In this document: one piece after another, positions 24,637 through 34,614 of the stretch
Position numbering within the stretch: position 1 is the stretch's first letter
Layout: every line of letters starts with the position of its first letter
NCBI GenBank assembly: GCA_900770285.1
Contig: CAAGJO010000019.1
Coordinates: 124,001-188,000 of the forward strand
Direction of reading: 5' to 3'
DNA length: 64,000 nt
From: Oscillospiraceae bacterium
GTDB taxonomy: Bacteria; Bacillota; Clostridia; Oscillospirales; Ruminococcaceae
Position numbers and translations under genes: made by a program
The notes under the pieces: model-generated
Told to the model about the DNA's origin: nothing
Databases searched by the model: none
What the model saw: the letters and a program-made list of their open reading frames with translations, nothing else

Positions 24637-27045
24637 TTATTTTGCAACAATGTTTATAAGCTTGCCCTTAACAAAGATTTCCTTGACAATATTTTTGCCT
24701 TCAATAGCTTTGGCAACATTAGGGTCAGACTTTGCAAGCTTGTCAGCCTCCTCCTGAGTAATATCAACAGGTACATTAAGCTTACACTTAATTTTTCCAT
24801 TTACCTGACAAACGATTTCAACAGTTGCATCAACGCAGAGCTTTTCGTCAAAGCTTACCCATTCCTGCTCGTCGAGAACTCCCTCGCAGCCGATTTTCTG
24901 ATACATTTCTTCTGTTATGTGAGGTGCGAACGGATAAAGTATAATGAGGAAATCTCTCAGCTCTTTTTTTGTAATAGAGCCTGCATTATATATTTCATTG
25001 ATAAGCGACATCATTGCGGCAATAGCTGTGTTAAACTTCATAGCCTCAATATCTTCGCTTACCTTCTTTATAGTTTTGTGCATTAATGATTTGAGTTTTT
25101 CAGAATACTCCTCACCGTCAACCATAATGTCCTGCAAAGCCCATACTCTGTCAATAAATCTCTTGCAGCCCTTAACACTGCTGTCGCTCCACGGAGCAGC
25201 CTTTTCATAGTCGCCCATGAATAAAACATAAAGTCTGAGAACATCTGCACCGTATTCTGCTACAACATCATTAGGGTCGACAACATTTCCTCTTGACTTG
25301 CTCATCTTTTCTCCGTCTTTACCGAGAATAAGTCCCTGTGCAGTTCTTTTCGCATATGGCTCTGATGTTGGAACAAGACCTTGGTCATAAAGGAACTTAT
25401 GCCAGAATCTTGAGTAGATCATATGTCTTGTAACGTGTTCCATACCGCCGTTGTACCAGTCTACAGGCAGCCAGTATTTAAGTTCTTCCTGTGACGCAAA
25501 TTCCTTGTCATTGTGAGGATCGCAGTAACGGAGATAGTACCATGATGAGCCTGCCCACTGCGGCATTGTATCTGTTTCACGCTTTGCATCACCGCCGCAT
25601 TTAGGACATTTGCAATTAACAAATGAATCTATCTTAGCAAGAGGACTTTCACCGTCAGTTCCCGGTTCAAAGTTCTCAACAGGCGGAAGTTCCAGAGGCA
25701 GTTGGTCATAAGGTACGGGAACCATTCCGCAGTGCGGACAATGTATAATAGGAATAGGTTCACCCCAGTATCTCTGACGATTGAATGCCCAGTCCTTCAT
25801 TTTATACTGAACACCCTTTTCACCGCAGCCAAGTTTCTGGAGTATATCGATCATCTTTTCAATGGCTTCCTTCTTATTGGTAATACCGTTCAGCTCACCT
25901 GAATTTATCATTTCTCCTTCGCCTGTATATGGCTCCTTTGAAATATCTCCTCCCTTGATTACAGGAATAATTTCAATTCCGAATTTCTTTGCAAAATCAT
26001 AGTCACGACCGTCATGAGCTGGAACAGCCATAATAGCACCTGTTCCATATCCCATCATTACATAATCTGAAATATATATAGGAATTTCCTTTTTGGTAAT
26101 AGGATTTATTCCTGTAAGGCCGTCAATCTTAACACCGGTCTTGTCTTTAACAAGCTGTGTTCTCTCAAATTCGCTCTTCTTTGCACATTCAGCCTTATAT
26201 GCTTCAAGCTCAGCATAGTTTCCAATGCTATCTTTATATTTCTGAATAATAGGATGCTCCGGAGCAATAACCATAAATGTAACTCCGTAAAGGGTGTCAG
26301 GACGTGTAGTATAAATTCTCAGCTGTTCATCAAATTCCTTAATACCAAAGTTTACAAACGCTCCTGTTGACTTTCCTATCCAGTTCTGCTGCTGAAGCTT
26401 GACATTAGGAAGATAATCAACATCTTCAAGGCCCTGCAAAAGCTTATCTGCATATTCTGTGATTCTTAAGTACCAAACTTCTTTTGTCTTCTGTACAATA
26501 TCGCTGTGACAAATATCACATTTACCTCCCTGTGAATCCTCATTGGAAAGAACAACCTTACAGCTTGGACAATAATTTACCAAAGTTTTATCTCTGAAAA
26601 CAAGACCATTTTCAAACATTTTAAGGAATATCCACTGAGTCCATTTGTAATAATCCGTCTCTGTGGTATCTATAACTCTTGACCAGTCAAAGGAAAAACC
26701 AACCTTTTTAAGCTGTCCTGTAAACCTTTCAATGTTTTCATCAGTAAGCTGTCTTGGATGAATGCCTGTTTTAATGGCTGTGTTCTCTGTAGGAAGACCG
26801 TAAGCGTCAAAACCTATAGGAAACAAAACATTATATCCCTGCAAACGTCTTTTTCTTGAGATAACCTCAAGACCTGAATATGCCTTGATATGACCAACAT
26901 GCATACCATGTCCTGATGGATATGGGAATTCAACAAGCCCATAAAACTTCTTTTTTGTATGGTCATCGCTTGCCTTGAATGTTTCGTGTTCTTCCCAATA
27001 CTTCTGCCATTTCTGCTCAACAGCTAAAAAATCGTATTTCTCCAA
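24637..27045 (-). CDS. leuS: Leucyl-tRNA synthetase
   Basis: The 802-residue class I synthetase has the HIGH motif in GMHVGHIKAY, an editing domain with the threonine-rich TTRPDTLYG segment, a zinc-like Cys cluster (CPSC...CDIC), and KMSKS in DGEKMSKSRGNVV. It charges tRNA-Leu. The start is TTG at 27045 (MEKYDFLAVE), with AAAGGA 9 bases before it; this N-terminus matches the family start. No T-box fits in the 35-base gap after rsfS, so it depends on upstream promoters. Confidence 0.97.
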   Translation of the reverse strand: MEKYDFLAVEQKWQKYWEEHETFKASDDHTKKKFYGLVEFPYPSGHGMHVGHIKAYSGLEVISRKRRLQGYNVLFPIGFDAYGLPTENTAIKTGIHPRQLTDENIERFTGQLKKVGFSFDWSRVIDTTETDYYKWTQWIFLKMFENGLVFRDKTLVNYCPSCKVVLSNEDSQGGKCDICHSDIVQKTKEVWYLRITEYADKLLQGLEDVDYLPNVKLQQQNWIGKSTGAFVNFGIKEFDEQLRIYTTRPDTLYGVTFMVIAPEHPIIQKYKDSIGNYAELEAYKAECAKKSEFERTQLVKDKTGVKIDGLTGINPITKKEIPIYISDYVMMGYGTGAIMAVPAHDGRDYDFAKKFGIEIIPVIKGGDISKEPYTGEGEMINSGELNGITNKKEAIEKMIDILQKLGCGEKGVQYKMKDWAFNRQRYWGEPIPIIHCPHCGMVPVPYDQLPLELPPVENFEPGTDGESPLAKIDSFVNCKCPKCGGDAKRETDTMPQWAGSSWYYLRYCDPHNDKEFASQEELKYWLPVDWYNGGMEHVTRHMIYSRFWHKFLYDQGLVPTSEPYAKRTAQGLILGKDGEKMSKSRGNVVDPNDVVAEYGADVLRLYVLFMGDYEKAAPWSDSSVKGCKRFIDRVWALQDIMVDGEEYSEKLKSLMHKTIKKVSEDIEAMKFNTAIAAMMSLINEIYNAGSITKKELRDFLIILYPFAPHITEEMYQKIGCEGVLDEQEWVSFDEKLCVDATVEIVCQVNGKIKCKLNVPVDITQEEADKLAKSDPNVAKAIEGKNIVKEIFVKGKLINIVAK

Positions 27046-27080
27046 TTATATCATTCCTTTATAAATTATTCTAATTGCTT

Positions 27081-27440
27081 TTATTTCAAAAACTCCTCAA
27101 CGTCAATGCTTTTTCCGTCAGACCATAGTCTTTCAAGATTGTAATAATTTCTTGTTTCTTTATTGAAAACATGAACGACAATATCCCCATAGTCCAGAAC
27201 TATCCATGTAGCACCGGAATATCCCTCTGTTCTGAGAGGCGGAATGCCTTTCTGACCAAGCTGAAAATCAACTTCATCAGCAATAGCCTTTGTCTGCGTG
27301 GTGGAGTCACCATTAGCAATTACAAAGTAATCCGCAACAATAGTAAGGTCTCCGATTTCAATTACCTGAATATCATCGGCAAGCTTTGAATCCATAGCTT
27401 TGATTATAGTTTTAAGCTTTTCATTTTGGGTTATTTCCAT
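27081..27440 (-). CDS. rsfS: Ribosomal silencing factor RsfS
   Basis: The 119-residue protein contains VADYFVIANGDSTTQ and the WIVLDYGDIVVHVF...YYNLERLW segment of the RsfS/Iojap family. It binds L14 of the 50S subunit and blocks subunit joining when nutrients are low. A start 18 bases upstream is in frame, but GGAG lies 8 bases before the ATG at 27440. It is followed by leuS with a 35-base gap. Confidence 0.95.
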   Translation of the reverse strand: MEITQNEKLKTIIKAMDSKLADDIQVIEIGDLTIVADYFVIANGDSTTQTKAIADEVDFQLGQKGIPPLRTEGYSGATWIVLDYGDIVVHVFNKETRNYYNLERLWSDGKSIDVEEFLK

Positions 27441-27539
27441 TAAATCTTCTCCTTTCATTATGTGGTAATGTTATACAATTCTGTTCTGATTGATTTATAC
27501 ACATCTCGTGAAAGTTATGAATTTGTTTGAAATTCTCAT

Positions 27540-28118
27540 TCATAATTGCACAGCAACAAAATCATTGTATGATTCCAATGTTGAAACGGGAATAGTATTT
27601 CCCTTTTCCAGGGAATTGCTTATAGAGAATCTAAGTGCCTCAAGCATTCCTTTTTCCAGACTCTGATCGCAGTATTTTCTCATCTTTTTGACGTCCTTGT
27701 AACTTCTGTCTGCGGAAATCAGATCAGCAAGATAAATTATCTGTGAAAGTTTTGACATGTTTTTGCATGCAACTGTGTGATATCTTACAGCATCAATAAT
27801 TTCCTTGTCATGAATATCAAATAAGGTCTGTATGACCTCAGCTCCTGCAACAGCATGATAAAGAGGAACAGTTTTAGTTTCAATTTCACATACATCAAGC
27901 TTTGAATTTTTTACCAATTCAAGCTGTTTTTCAACAGGCATTTCCTTTGCGGTGTCGTGTAAAAGTCCTGCAATATAAGCCTTGTCACAATCAGCCCCAT
28001 ATTTTTTTGCAAGAGAAACGGCAGCATCTGCTACGTTCAGACAGTGTGTATATCTCTTTTTAGATAAATTTTCCTTTAAATAGCTTTTATACTTTGCAAT
28101 AATCTTTTTATCTAACAC
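27540..28118 (-). CDS. yqeK: YqeK-family HD-domain hydrolase
   Basis: The 192-residue HD-domain protein has metal-binding residues in RYTHCLNVADAA, GLLHDTAKEM, LYHAVAGAEV and VRYHTVACKNMSKL. YqeK proteins hydrolyse diadenosine tetraphosphate. GTG start at 28118 with GAGG 7 bases before. It follows nadD by 9 bases, the usual nadD-yqeK-rsfS order. Confidence 0.93.
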   Translation of the reverse strand: MLDKKIIAKYKSYLKENLSKKRYTHCLNVADAAVSLAKKYGADCDKAYIAGLLHDTAKEMPVEKQLELVKNSKLDVCEIETKTVPLYHAVAGAEVIQTLFDIHDKEIIDAVRYHTVACKNMSKLSQIIYLADLISADRSYKDVKKMRKYCDQSLEKGMLEALRFSISNSLEKGNTIPVSTLESYNDFVAVQL

Positions 28119-28127
28119 AATATAACC

Positions 28128-28727
28128 TCAATTATACAAATTTTTCTCTCTAATATATTTTACAACATTTTTATCTAAATAGCAAGTACAATCCTTATTT
28201 TTTTTAAGCCGACGGCGTATCTCCGATGATGAAATCTCAAAAGGCTTTGCAGGCACTATAATAACCTCGCCGCCTTTGTTTTTAAGCTTTTCTGCATAAA
28301 CCTCAAGACATTTTTCAGTAATCTCATTTTCTCGGGAAACACAAACCAATGCGGCAAGTGACAGTATCTCCTCATATCTATACCACTCATGGAAACTCAG
28401 AAGCATATCGCTTCCCATAAAGAAAAACAGTTTGTCATTAGGATAAATTTCTTTAAAGTGACGTAAAGTTATTACCGAATAGCTTTTACCCTCATTTTTC
28501 AGCTCCCAGTCAGAAAATTCAAGATTCTGAATATCTGCAAGAGCAATTTTACACATATTGAGCCTATCTGTTCCCGACGCCAGATTTTCAGCTTGCTTGT
28601 GAGGAGGTATTCTGTCGGGAATAATGATCACCTTCTGAAAATCAATGGCTTTCATTATTTTCAAAAGACAATTTTTGTGGCCGTTATGAATGGGATTGAA
28701 TGTACCGCCAAAAATGCCAATGTTCAT
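28128..28727 (-). CDS. nadD: Nicotinate-nucleotide adenylyltransferase
   Basis: The 199-residue nucleotidyltransferase has GIFGGTFNPIHNGH near the N-terminus (ATP-binding histidines), PPHK, and the C-terminal ISSSEIRRRL. It adenylates nicotinate mononucleotide in NAD synthesis. AAGGAG lies about 13 bases before the ATG. It sits between yhbY and yqeK in the run. Confidence 0.96.
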   Translation of the reverse strand: MNIGIFGGTFNPIHNGHKNCLLKIMKAIDFQKVIIIPDRIPPHKQAENLASGTDRLNMCKIALADIQNLEFSDWELKNEGKSYSVITLRHFKEIYPNDKLFFFMGSDMLLSFHEWYRYEEILSLAALVCVSRENEITEKCLEVYAEKLKNKGGEVIIVPAKPFEISSSEIRRRLKKNKDCTCYLDKNVVKYIREKNLYN

Positions 28728-28757
28728 TTTTTTAGTAATTCTCCTTTTAGCAGGTCA

Positions 28758-29075
28758 TCATTTTTTTGAACGCTTTTTGCCCATAGTTTTAAGCTCAAGA
28801 ACATGCTCCTGAGGATTTCTTTTAAACAAAATTGCTTTTGAACCTATAACCTGAACAACATCTGCTCCGATTTTTTCTGAAATCTCGGCAGCAGCTTCCT
28901 TTGCACTGTACAGAGAATTTTCCAATACTTTGATCTTTACAATTTCATGTACCCGCAGATAGTCATTGATCTGATCGACTTGTGCGTCATTTACTCCGCT
29001 TTTTCCAATTTGAAAAACAGGCTCAAGACTGTTTGCAATGCTTTTCAGCTCAGCTCTTTGTTTTGAATTTATCAT
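28758..29075 (-). CDS. yhbY: YhbY/CRM-domain RNA-binding protein
   Basis: The 105-residue protein has the CRM domain pattern: LKSIANSLEPVFQIGKSGV, HEIVKIKVLEN and VQVIGSKAILFKRN, with a lysine-rich C-terminus. Family members associate with the large ribosomal subunit. AAAGGA precedes the ATG. It begins 3 bases after rdgB. Confidence 0.94.
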   Translation of the reverse strand: MINSKQRAELKSIANSLEPVFQIGKSGVNDAQVDQINDYLRVHEIVKIKVLENSLYSAKEAAAEISEKIGADVVQVIGSKAILFKRNPQEHVLELKTMGKKRSKK

Positions 29076-29078
29076 ATA

Positions 29079-29660
29079 TTATTTCCTTTCGCTTTTAAAA
29101 TAATCAGAAAGCTTTTGCAGAGCATTTGCTCTGTGAGAAACCTTATTTTTATAGTCTGCCGAAAGTTCTGCAAAGGTTTTGTTTTCATTTCCGTATACAA
29201 AAATCGGATCATATCCAAATCCATTTCTGCCGCGTTTTTCATAGCTGATCTTACCCTTGCATTCGCCTCTGAAAAAGTGTTCTGTACCATTTTCATCAAT
29301 ATAGCAGATAACGCATACAAATGATGCTCCTCTTTTCTCGTCAGGAACATTTTCCATCTGAGACAAAACTTTAAGGCATCTTTTCCCCGGTTCTGCATAT
29401 CTTGCCGAATAAATCCCCGGTGCACCGTTAAGGTAATCTATAGTAAGTCCGCTGTCATCGGCAATAACAGGAGTTTTAAACATTTCATATATTGCCTTTG
29501 CTTTAAGTGCAGAATTTTCTTCAAAGGTTGAACCGTTCTCTTCTACCTCTATATCTGCTCCTGCCTGGCTCTGAGATATCACCTCTAAGCCTAGAGGCTC
29601 GAGTATTTCTCTGATTTCACGCAGCTTGTTCTTGTTGTTTGAAGCAAGTATAATCTTCAT
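29079..29660 (-). CDS. rdgB: XTP/dITP diphosphatase (RdgB/HAM1 family)
   Basis: The 193-residue protein has the family motifs ASNNKNKLREI, ADDSGLTIDYLNGAPGIYSARYA, GFGYDPIF and SHRANAL. It removes non-canonical purine triphosphates from the nucleotide pool. Its ATG lies 2 bases after the ftsY stop, so the two are coupled. Confidence 0.96.
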   Translation of the reverse strand: MKIILASNNKNKLREIREILEPLGLEVISQSQAGADIEVEENGSTFEENSALKAKAIYEMFKTPVIADDSGLTIDYLNGAPGIYSARYAEPGKRCLKVLSQMENVPDEKRGASFVCVICYIDENGTEHFFRGECKGKISYEKRGRNGFGYDPIFVYGNENKTFAELSADYKNKVSHRANALQKLSDYFKSERK

Positions 29661-29662
29661 TT

Positions 29663-30994
29663 TTATTCACCCTTTCTTTTCTTTCCAAAAGGAAAATGAA
29701 AACCAAATCTGCTCTTCTTTTTTGCAGGCTCTTCTGCTGTTTCTTCGCTTTGTTCAGTAATTTCAGCCTGTTCATCTTTTTCTTCCATCTCATCAGATTC
29801 GCTGTGCGTCAACTCTTCATCAGCATATTTTTCAGATGTTTCTTCTTCAGATTCTTCTGCTTCTTCAACAGGCTGCTCCAATTCTTCTGCTATGCTTACA
29901 TCTTCCTGCTCAGCTTCAGCATCTGTTTGCTGAATTTCCTGATCCTGAGTATTGGCTTCGGCAGTTTGTTTATCTGCAACTACATCTTCATGACCAGTTT
30001 CATCTGTCTGTGCAGATCCTTCCAGGCTATTTTCGTCCTCCTGATCATCGTCTTTAAGACGTTCATAATTTCCCTCAAAATCATTATCATTCATAAACAA
30101 AGCGTCTACAAAATCTTTGGTTGAGAATGGCTGCAAATCATCAAGTTTTTCTCCTACACCCACCAATTTAACAGGAATTTTAAGGTCATGAGAAATACTT
30201 ATTACTATACCGCCTTTGGCTGTACCGTCAAGCTTTGTAAGAATAATTCCCGTAATGTCAGCGGCTTCGTTAAACTGTTTTGCCTGATTAACTGCATTCT
30301 GACCTGTTGTCGCGTCAAGAGCCAAAAGTACTTCCAAGGCACAGCCTTCCGCCTGTTGATGGACAATTCGGGATATCTTTGAAAGCTCGTTCATAAGATT
30401 TTTCTTATTGTGAAGTCTGCCTGCTGTGTCACAAATCACAACATCAGCTTTTCTGGCTTTTGCAGCAGCAAGAGCATCAAATACTACAGCCGCAGGGTCT
30501 GAGCCTTCATTGTGCTTAACAAGCTCAACTCCTGCACGTTCTGTCCAGACTTCCAGCTGATCAATAGCTGCTGCTCTGAAAGTATCCGCCGCTGCTACAA
30601 TAACCCGTTTGCCCTGTTTATGAAGCTGATAAGCAAGTTTTCCTATTGTTGTGGTTTTTCCCACACCATTTACTCCTATCACTAAAATTACAGACGGCGT
30701 TGTGGAAAGATCAAGGGTCTGTTCCTCACCCATCATTTCAGATATGATCTCTTTGAGCATATCCATAATCATTTTAGGATCGGTAACTCCACGCTCTTTT
30801 ACTCTTTCTCTTAAAATGTCACAAATCTCTACCGACGTTTCAACGCCGATATCGCACATAATAAGTGTTTCTTCCAGCTCATCAAAAAGTTCATCATCTA
30901 TTTTTGTGAATGAGTTAAGCAGCTTTTCAATTCTGCCCATCATTGCATCTTTTGTCTTTTTCAGTCCTGATTTCAGTTTTTCAAACAATCCCAT
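29663..30994 (-). CDS. ftsY: Signal recognition particle receptor FtsY with C-terminal acidic domain
   Basis: The 443-residue SRP-GTPase receptor guides ribosome-nascent chains to the membrane. Residues 1-302 are a compact NG domain: an amphipathic N-terminal helix (MGLFEKLKSGLKK), P-loop GVNGVGKTT at 107-115, DTAGR at 189-193 and TKLD at 253-256. The acidic A domain that E. coli carries at the N-terminus is absent there. Instead residues 303-424 form a very acidic, disordered-looking C-terminal tail, and 425-443 are a basic, aromatic end (KKKSRFGFHFPFGKKRKGE). No frame break was seen and the tail is directly followed by rdgB. The start codon ATG has a weak Shine-Dalgarno. Confidence 0.95.
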   Translation of the reverse strand: MGLFEKLKSGLKKTKDAMMGRIEKLLNSFTKIDDELFDELEETLIMCDIGVETSVEICDILRERVKERGVTDPKMIMDMLKEIISEMMGEEQTLDLSTTPSVILVIGVNGVGKTTTIGKLAYQLHKQGKRVIVAAADTFRAAAIDQLEVWTERAGVELVKHNEGSDPAAVVFDALAAAKARKADVVICDTAGRLHNKKNLMNELSKISRIVHQQAEGCALEVLLALDATTGQNAVNQAKQFNEAADITGIILTKLDGTAKGGIVISISHDLKIPVKLVGVGEKLDDLQPFSTKDFVDALFMNDNDFEGNYERLKDDDQEDENSLEGSAQTDETGHEDVVADKQTAEANTQDQEIQQTDAEAEQEDVSIAEELEQPVEEAEESEEETSEKYADEELTHSESDEMEEKDEQAEITEQSEETAEEPAKKKSRFGFHFPFGKKRKGE

Positions 30995-31050
30995 AACTTT
31001 TCAGCTCAAAAATGAGCGTTTCTCCTTTCAAAGTTTTAAAATATTAATTA

Positions 31051-34000
31051 TTACAGTTTAACTTGATCTTTTTCTGACATATTCATTTTCAAAAGCTTGG
31101 AAATTCCGTCCTCCTGCATTGTTACACCATAAAGAATATCCGCCTCTTCCATTGTTCCTCTTCTGTGAGTAATAGTTATGAACTGTGTGGTATCGGTGAA
31201 TTTATGTAAATATCTTGCGAATTTTGTTACGTTTACATCGTCTAGTGCCGCCTCGATCTCATCCAGAATACAGAACGGCGACGGTCTTACTTTTAGTATG
31301 GCGAAATAAATAACAACTGCTATAAAGGACTGCTCCCCTCCTGAAAGCAAAGAAAGATTCTTTATAACCTTTCCCGGAGGTTCAACCTTTATGTCAATTC
31401 CGCTTTCAAGCACATTTTCAGGATCAGTAAGAATAAGCTCTCCCTGTCCACCGCCGAAAAGCTCTTTGAATATCTGCTGAAAATTCCTGTTTATCTTATA
31501 AAAACTATCGGTGAAAACTGCTTTCATGTTTTCAGTCAGGTCATTAATAAGATCAGTCAGTTCCATTCTTGATTTCTGAACATCTCCAAGCTGTGAGGTC
31601 ATAAATTCATATCTTTCGGAAACTTCGGCATATTCTTCAATAGCACCAAGATTAACATTACCCAACGCCTTTATCTGTGAACGCAGTTCAGCAAGCTGTC
31701 GATTTGCTTCCCCTATATTTTCAAGCTCTGCTCCGCGGTTTTCTACATCACTTCTTGTTAACTGATACTCATCCCAAAGCTGTCCTGTGAGTTTTTCAAA
31801 ATCATTTCCCACAGAATTTTTCCGCTCAGAAAGACGGTTTATTTCACCCGAAAGCTTTTCTTTCTCATCAGTTTTTATCTTCTGCCTTGCTCTTAAAGCA
31901 TTAGCTTGATTGTCATATTCAATATGTCTTGCCTGAGATGCGGCAATCATCTTATTTATCTTTTCAATTTCTTCATCAGAATTATCCGCACGTTGTTTTA
32001 TGCTCTCAATTACTCTCTGCTTTTCAGAAATTGTGTTTTTATGCTCCAGAATTTTTTCCTCAAGTCTTCCGCAGTCATCGCTGCTGTTGCTGATCGAGCT
32101 TTGAATCTGCTCAACTGAAAGCCTGCATGCCTCTTTGTCCTTAGAAAGCTCCACTGCTTTAAGCTTTAGCTCAGAAAGTTCTTCAGTAAGCTTTTCACGC
32201 CTGCTGATAAGCTCATCACGTTTATTCTGTGACGCTTCAAGCTTTTGCTCTTTCTGACTGATATCATTCTGGATATCTGAAAGCAGATGAACAGCTTTTT
32301 CAAGCTCTTCATTAGTCTGCTTAAGCTTTTGCTCCCTGTTTGCAAGGGTCAAATCAATATTATCAAGCTCTGATTCATACTGCCGTCTGATTTCACACGC
32401 CCGTTGAATTTCCATATCCAGCTTTAAAACCTGTTGATTAAGCTGAGCAAGCTTTTCTTTTATGCCCTCTGATTCTGCTTTTAGTTTTGCCGTTTCGTTT
32501 TTCAAAAGTTCTTGCTTTTCAGAAAGTACTGACTTTTGCTCATCAAGCTTAACACGTTTTTCCGCAAGAGTTTGCATTTCATTTTTTCGTGTGAGTATTC
32601 CAGTGGTTTTGGAAACGCTTCCTCCCGTAAATGAACCTCCTGCATTTATAACTTGTCCGTCAAGGGTTACAATCTTAAATTTATATCCGTATTTTTTTGC
32701 AATTACAGCCCCTAAGTCAATATTTTCTGCAATGCAGATCCTTCCCAAAAGCGACAATATAATTCCGCTGTATTTCTTGTCTGCATTTACAAGATCACAG
32801 GCAATGGCTACAAAACCTTCTTCATCTTTTAAATTATAGTCGCTCTTTTTCCCTCTTACTGATGTGATAGGCAAAAAAGTTGCTCTTCCTGCTTTGGATT
32901 CTTTTAAAAGTCTTATTCCTCTCTTAGCGCAGTCCTCGTTTTCCACAACGACATTCTGCATTGCACCGCCCAAAGCAGTTTCAATAGCTACGGAATACTC
33001 CTTTGGAACAGAAATAAGCTGTGCCACAGAACCGCATATACCGCTCAGTCTGCCCTGCTTTGAGGCATTTATAATTTGCTTTACGCTGTACGCAAAGCCT
33101 TCCATACTGTTTTCCAGGTCGTTTAGCAAATTAAGCTTTTGTATGGTTTCCCGGAGTTTAATATCATTTTCTCTGAACTGATTATTTACATCGTCAAGCT
33201 TTTGAGACTTACTTGCAAAAAGCTTTTCATACCCGCTTAGTTTGTTTTTGTTCTCTTCCAGCTTATCCTCAAATTCCGCCTTGGATTTTCGCTGCTTTTT
33301 CAGCTGAGAAGAAACAAAGCTTTCCTTTTCTTCAAGCTCTTTCTGCGTATCAACATCGTTTTTAATCTGTTCTTCTGTTTCTGAAATTGTATTCTTGGCA
33401 AGCTCTACATTAAAGCTAAGCTCTGATTTTTTCAGATACAGCTTATTAAGCTCATCGCTTTCTCTTCCCATTGTTTCACTGAAATCATCTGAAACCGCAC
33501 GAAGTTCCGACAGCTCTTTTTCCTTTTCATCAGTATCTTCGTCAAGGTTTTCCATACGCTTATCAATTTCTTTTCCTTCATCAATTCGCTTTTCAAGCTC
33601 ACTTTCAAGGAAATACTTTGAGCTGTTGGACTTTTCAATTTCATCACGTATCTGCGCAATAGTATCTTCCAGATGCTTTATATCATTTTCAAGCACTGCA
33701 CAATCGGCTGATGAGCGGGTCTTTCTAAGCTCGATTTCATGGATTTCCTGCTTTAAGCTATCCGATTTCTCAGACTCTTCTGCACTCTTTGCAAAAGATT
33801 CTTCCATTTCTTCATCAAGCTGCTCCAGTTCCTCCGAAATATCAGTATACTGCTGAGAAAGCGCTGAAAGTTTTTCCTCGTATCCTTTCAGTTCGTCTAT
33901 ATATTTATCCAGTCTGTAAGCCCAGACAGAAATTTCAAGCTCACTTTTACGGCTGTCCAGTTCTCTGAACATTTTAGCTTTTTCAGCTTGTTTTTTTAAA

Positions 34001-34611
34001 GGTCCGACACGCCCCTCAAGCTCCGAAATAATATCATTAAGTCTTGAAATATTATCTTCAGCTGCTGCAAGCTTACGCTCAGCCTCTTCTTTTTTATATC
34101 TGAATTTTGAAATTCCTGCGGCCTCGTCAAAAATTTCACGTCTGTCTGAGGATTTACTGCTGATTATATCCGCAATTTTTCCTTGCCCGATAATTGAATA
34201 GCCATCCTTTCCCAGACCGGTATCCATAAACAGCTCTACAACATCTTTCAGTCTTACATTTTTACCGTTGATAATATATTCGCTGTCGCCGTTTCGGTAC
34301 AGCTTTCGTGATACCATAACCAAGTCGGCATCCTCAGGCAATGCTCTGTCAGCATTGTCAATAGTTACGGTAACCTGTGCAAAGCTTGCTCTGGGACGGC
34401 TTTTTGTACCACTGAAAATAATATCCTCCATTTTTCCGCCGCGGAGAGTTTTCGAGGACTGCTCGCCCATTACCCAACGCATGGCATCGCCGATATTGGA
34501 CTTTCCCGAACCGTTTGGTCCTACAACTGCCGAAATACCCTTATTAAAATCAAGCCTTGTTTTATCAGGGAAAGACTTAAAGCCCTGCAATTCAAGTGAT
34601 TTTAAATACAT
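31051..34611 (-). CDS. smc: Chromosome segregation protein SMC
   Basis: The 1186-residue SMC protein has N-terminal Walker A GPNGSGKSNIGDAM, long coiled coils (about 170-500 and 660-1010), a central hinge (about 510-650, with GGAMQNVVVENEDCA and GGSFTGGS) and the C-terminal signature LSGGEQSF and Walker B CILDEIEAALDD. With ScpA and ScpB it condenses the chromosome. GAGG lies 7 bases before the ATG. It starts 3 bases after the radical SAM gene and precedes ftsY, the common rnc-smc-ftsY order. Confidence 0.97.
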   Translation of the reverse strand: MYLKSLELQGFKSFPDKTRLDFNKGISAVVGPNGSGKSNIGDAMRWVMGEQSSKTLRGGKMEDIIFSGTKSRPRASFAQVTVTIDNADRALPEDADLVMVSRKLYRNGDSEYIINGKNVRLKDVVELFMDTGLGKDGYSIIGQGKIADIISSKSSDRREIFDEAAGISKFRYKKEEAERKLAAAEDNISRLNDIISELEGRVGPLKKQAEKAKMFRELDSRKSELEISVWAYRLDKYIDELKGYEEKLSALSQQYTDISEELEQLDEEMEESFAKSAEESEKSDSLKQEIHEIELRKTRSSADCAVLENDIKHLEDTIAQIRDEIEKSNSSKYFLESELEKRIDEGKEIDKRMENLDEDTDEKEKELSELRAVSDDFSETMGRESDELNKLYLKKSELSFNVELAKNTISETEEQIKNDVDTQKELEEKESFVSSQLKKQRKSKAEFEDKLEENKNKLSGYEKLFASKSQKLDDVNNQFRENDIKLRETIQKLNLLNDLENSMEGFAYSVKQIINASKQGRLSGICGSVAQLISVPKEYSVAIETALGGAMQNVVVENEDCAKRGIRLLKESKAGRATFLPITSVRGKKSDYNLKDEEGFVAIACDLVNADKKYSGIILSLLGRICIAENIDLGAVIAKKYGYKFKIVTLDGQVINAGGSFTGGSVSKTTGILTRKNEMQTLAEKRVKLDEQKSVLSEKQELLKNETAKLKAESEGIKEKLAQLNQQVLKLDMEIQRACEIRRQYESELDNIDLTLANREQKLKQTNEELEKAVHLLSDIQNDISQKEQKLEASQNKRDELISRREKLTEELSELKLKAVELSKDKEACRLSVEQIQSSISNSSDDCGRLEEKILEHKNTISEKQRVIESIKQRADNSDEEIEKINKMIAASQARHIEYDNQANALRARQKIKTDEKEKLSGEINRLSERKNSVGNDFEKLTGQLWDEYQLTRSDVENRGAELENIGEANRQLAELRSQIKALGNVNLGAIEEYAEVSERYEFMTSQLGDVQKSRMELTDLINDLTENMKAVFTDSFYKINRNFQQIFKELFGGGQGELILTDPENVLESGIDIKVEPPGKVIKNLSLLSGGEQSFIAVVIYFAILKVRPSPFCILDEIEAALDDVNVTKFARYLHKFTDTTQFITITHRRGTMEEADILYGVTMQEDGISKLLKMNMSEKDQVKL

Positions 34612-34614
34612 AAA

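Noticed and set aside
24364..25086. A 240-codon plus-strand frame antisense to pheA and leuS
   Set aside because: It lies entirely over two well-conserved genes, has no Shine-Dalgarno and resembles no protein; long antisense frames arise from the codon bias.
24616..27540. T-box or other tRNA-sensing leader for leuS
   Set aside because: Only 35 bases separate leuS from rsfS and no specifier-type structure or terminator is present.
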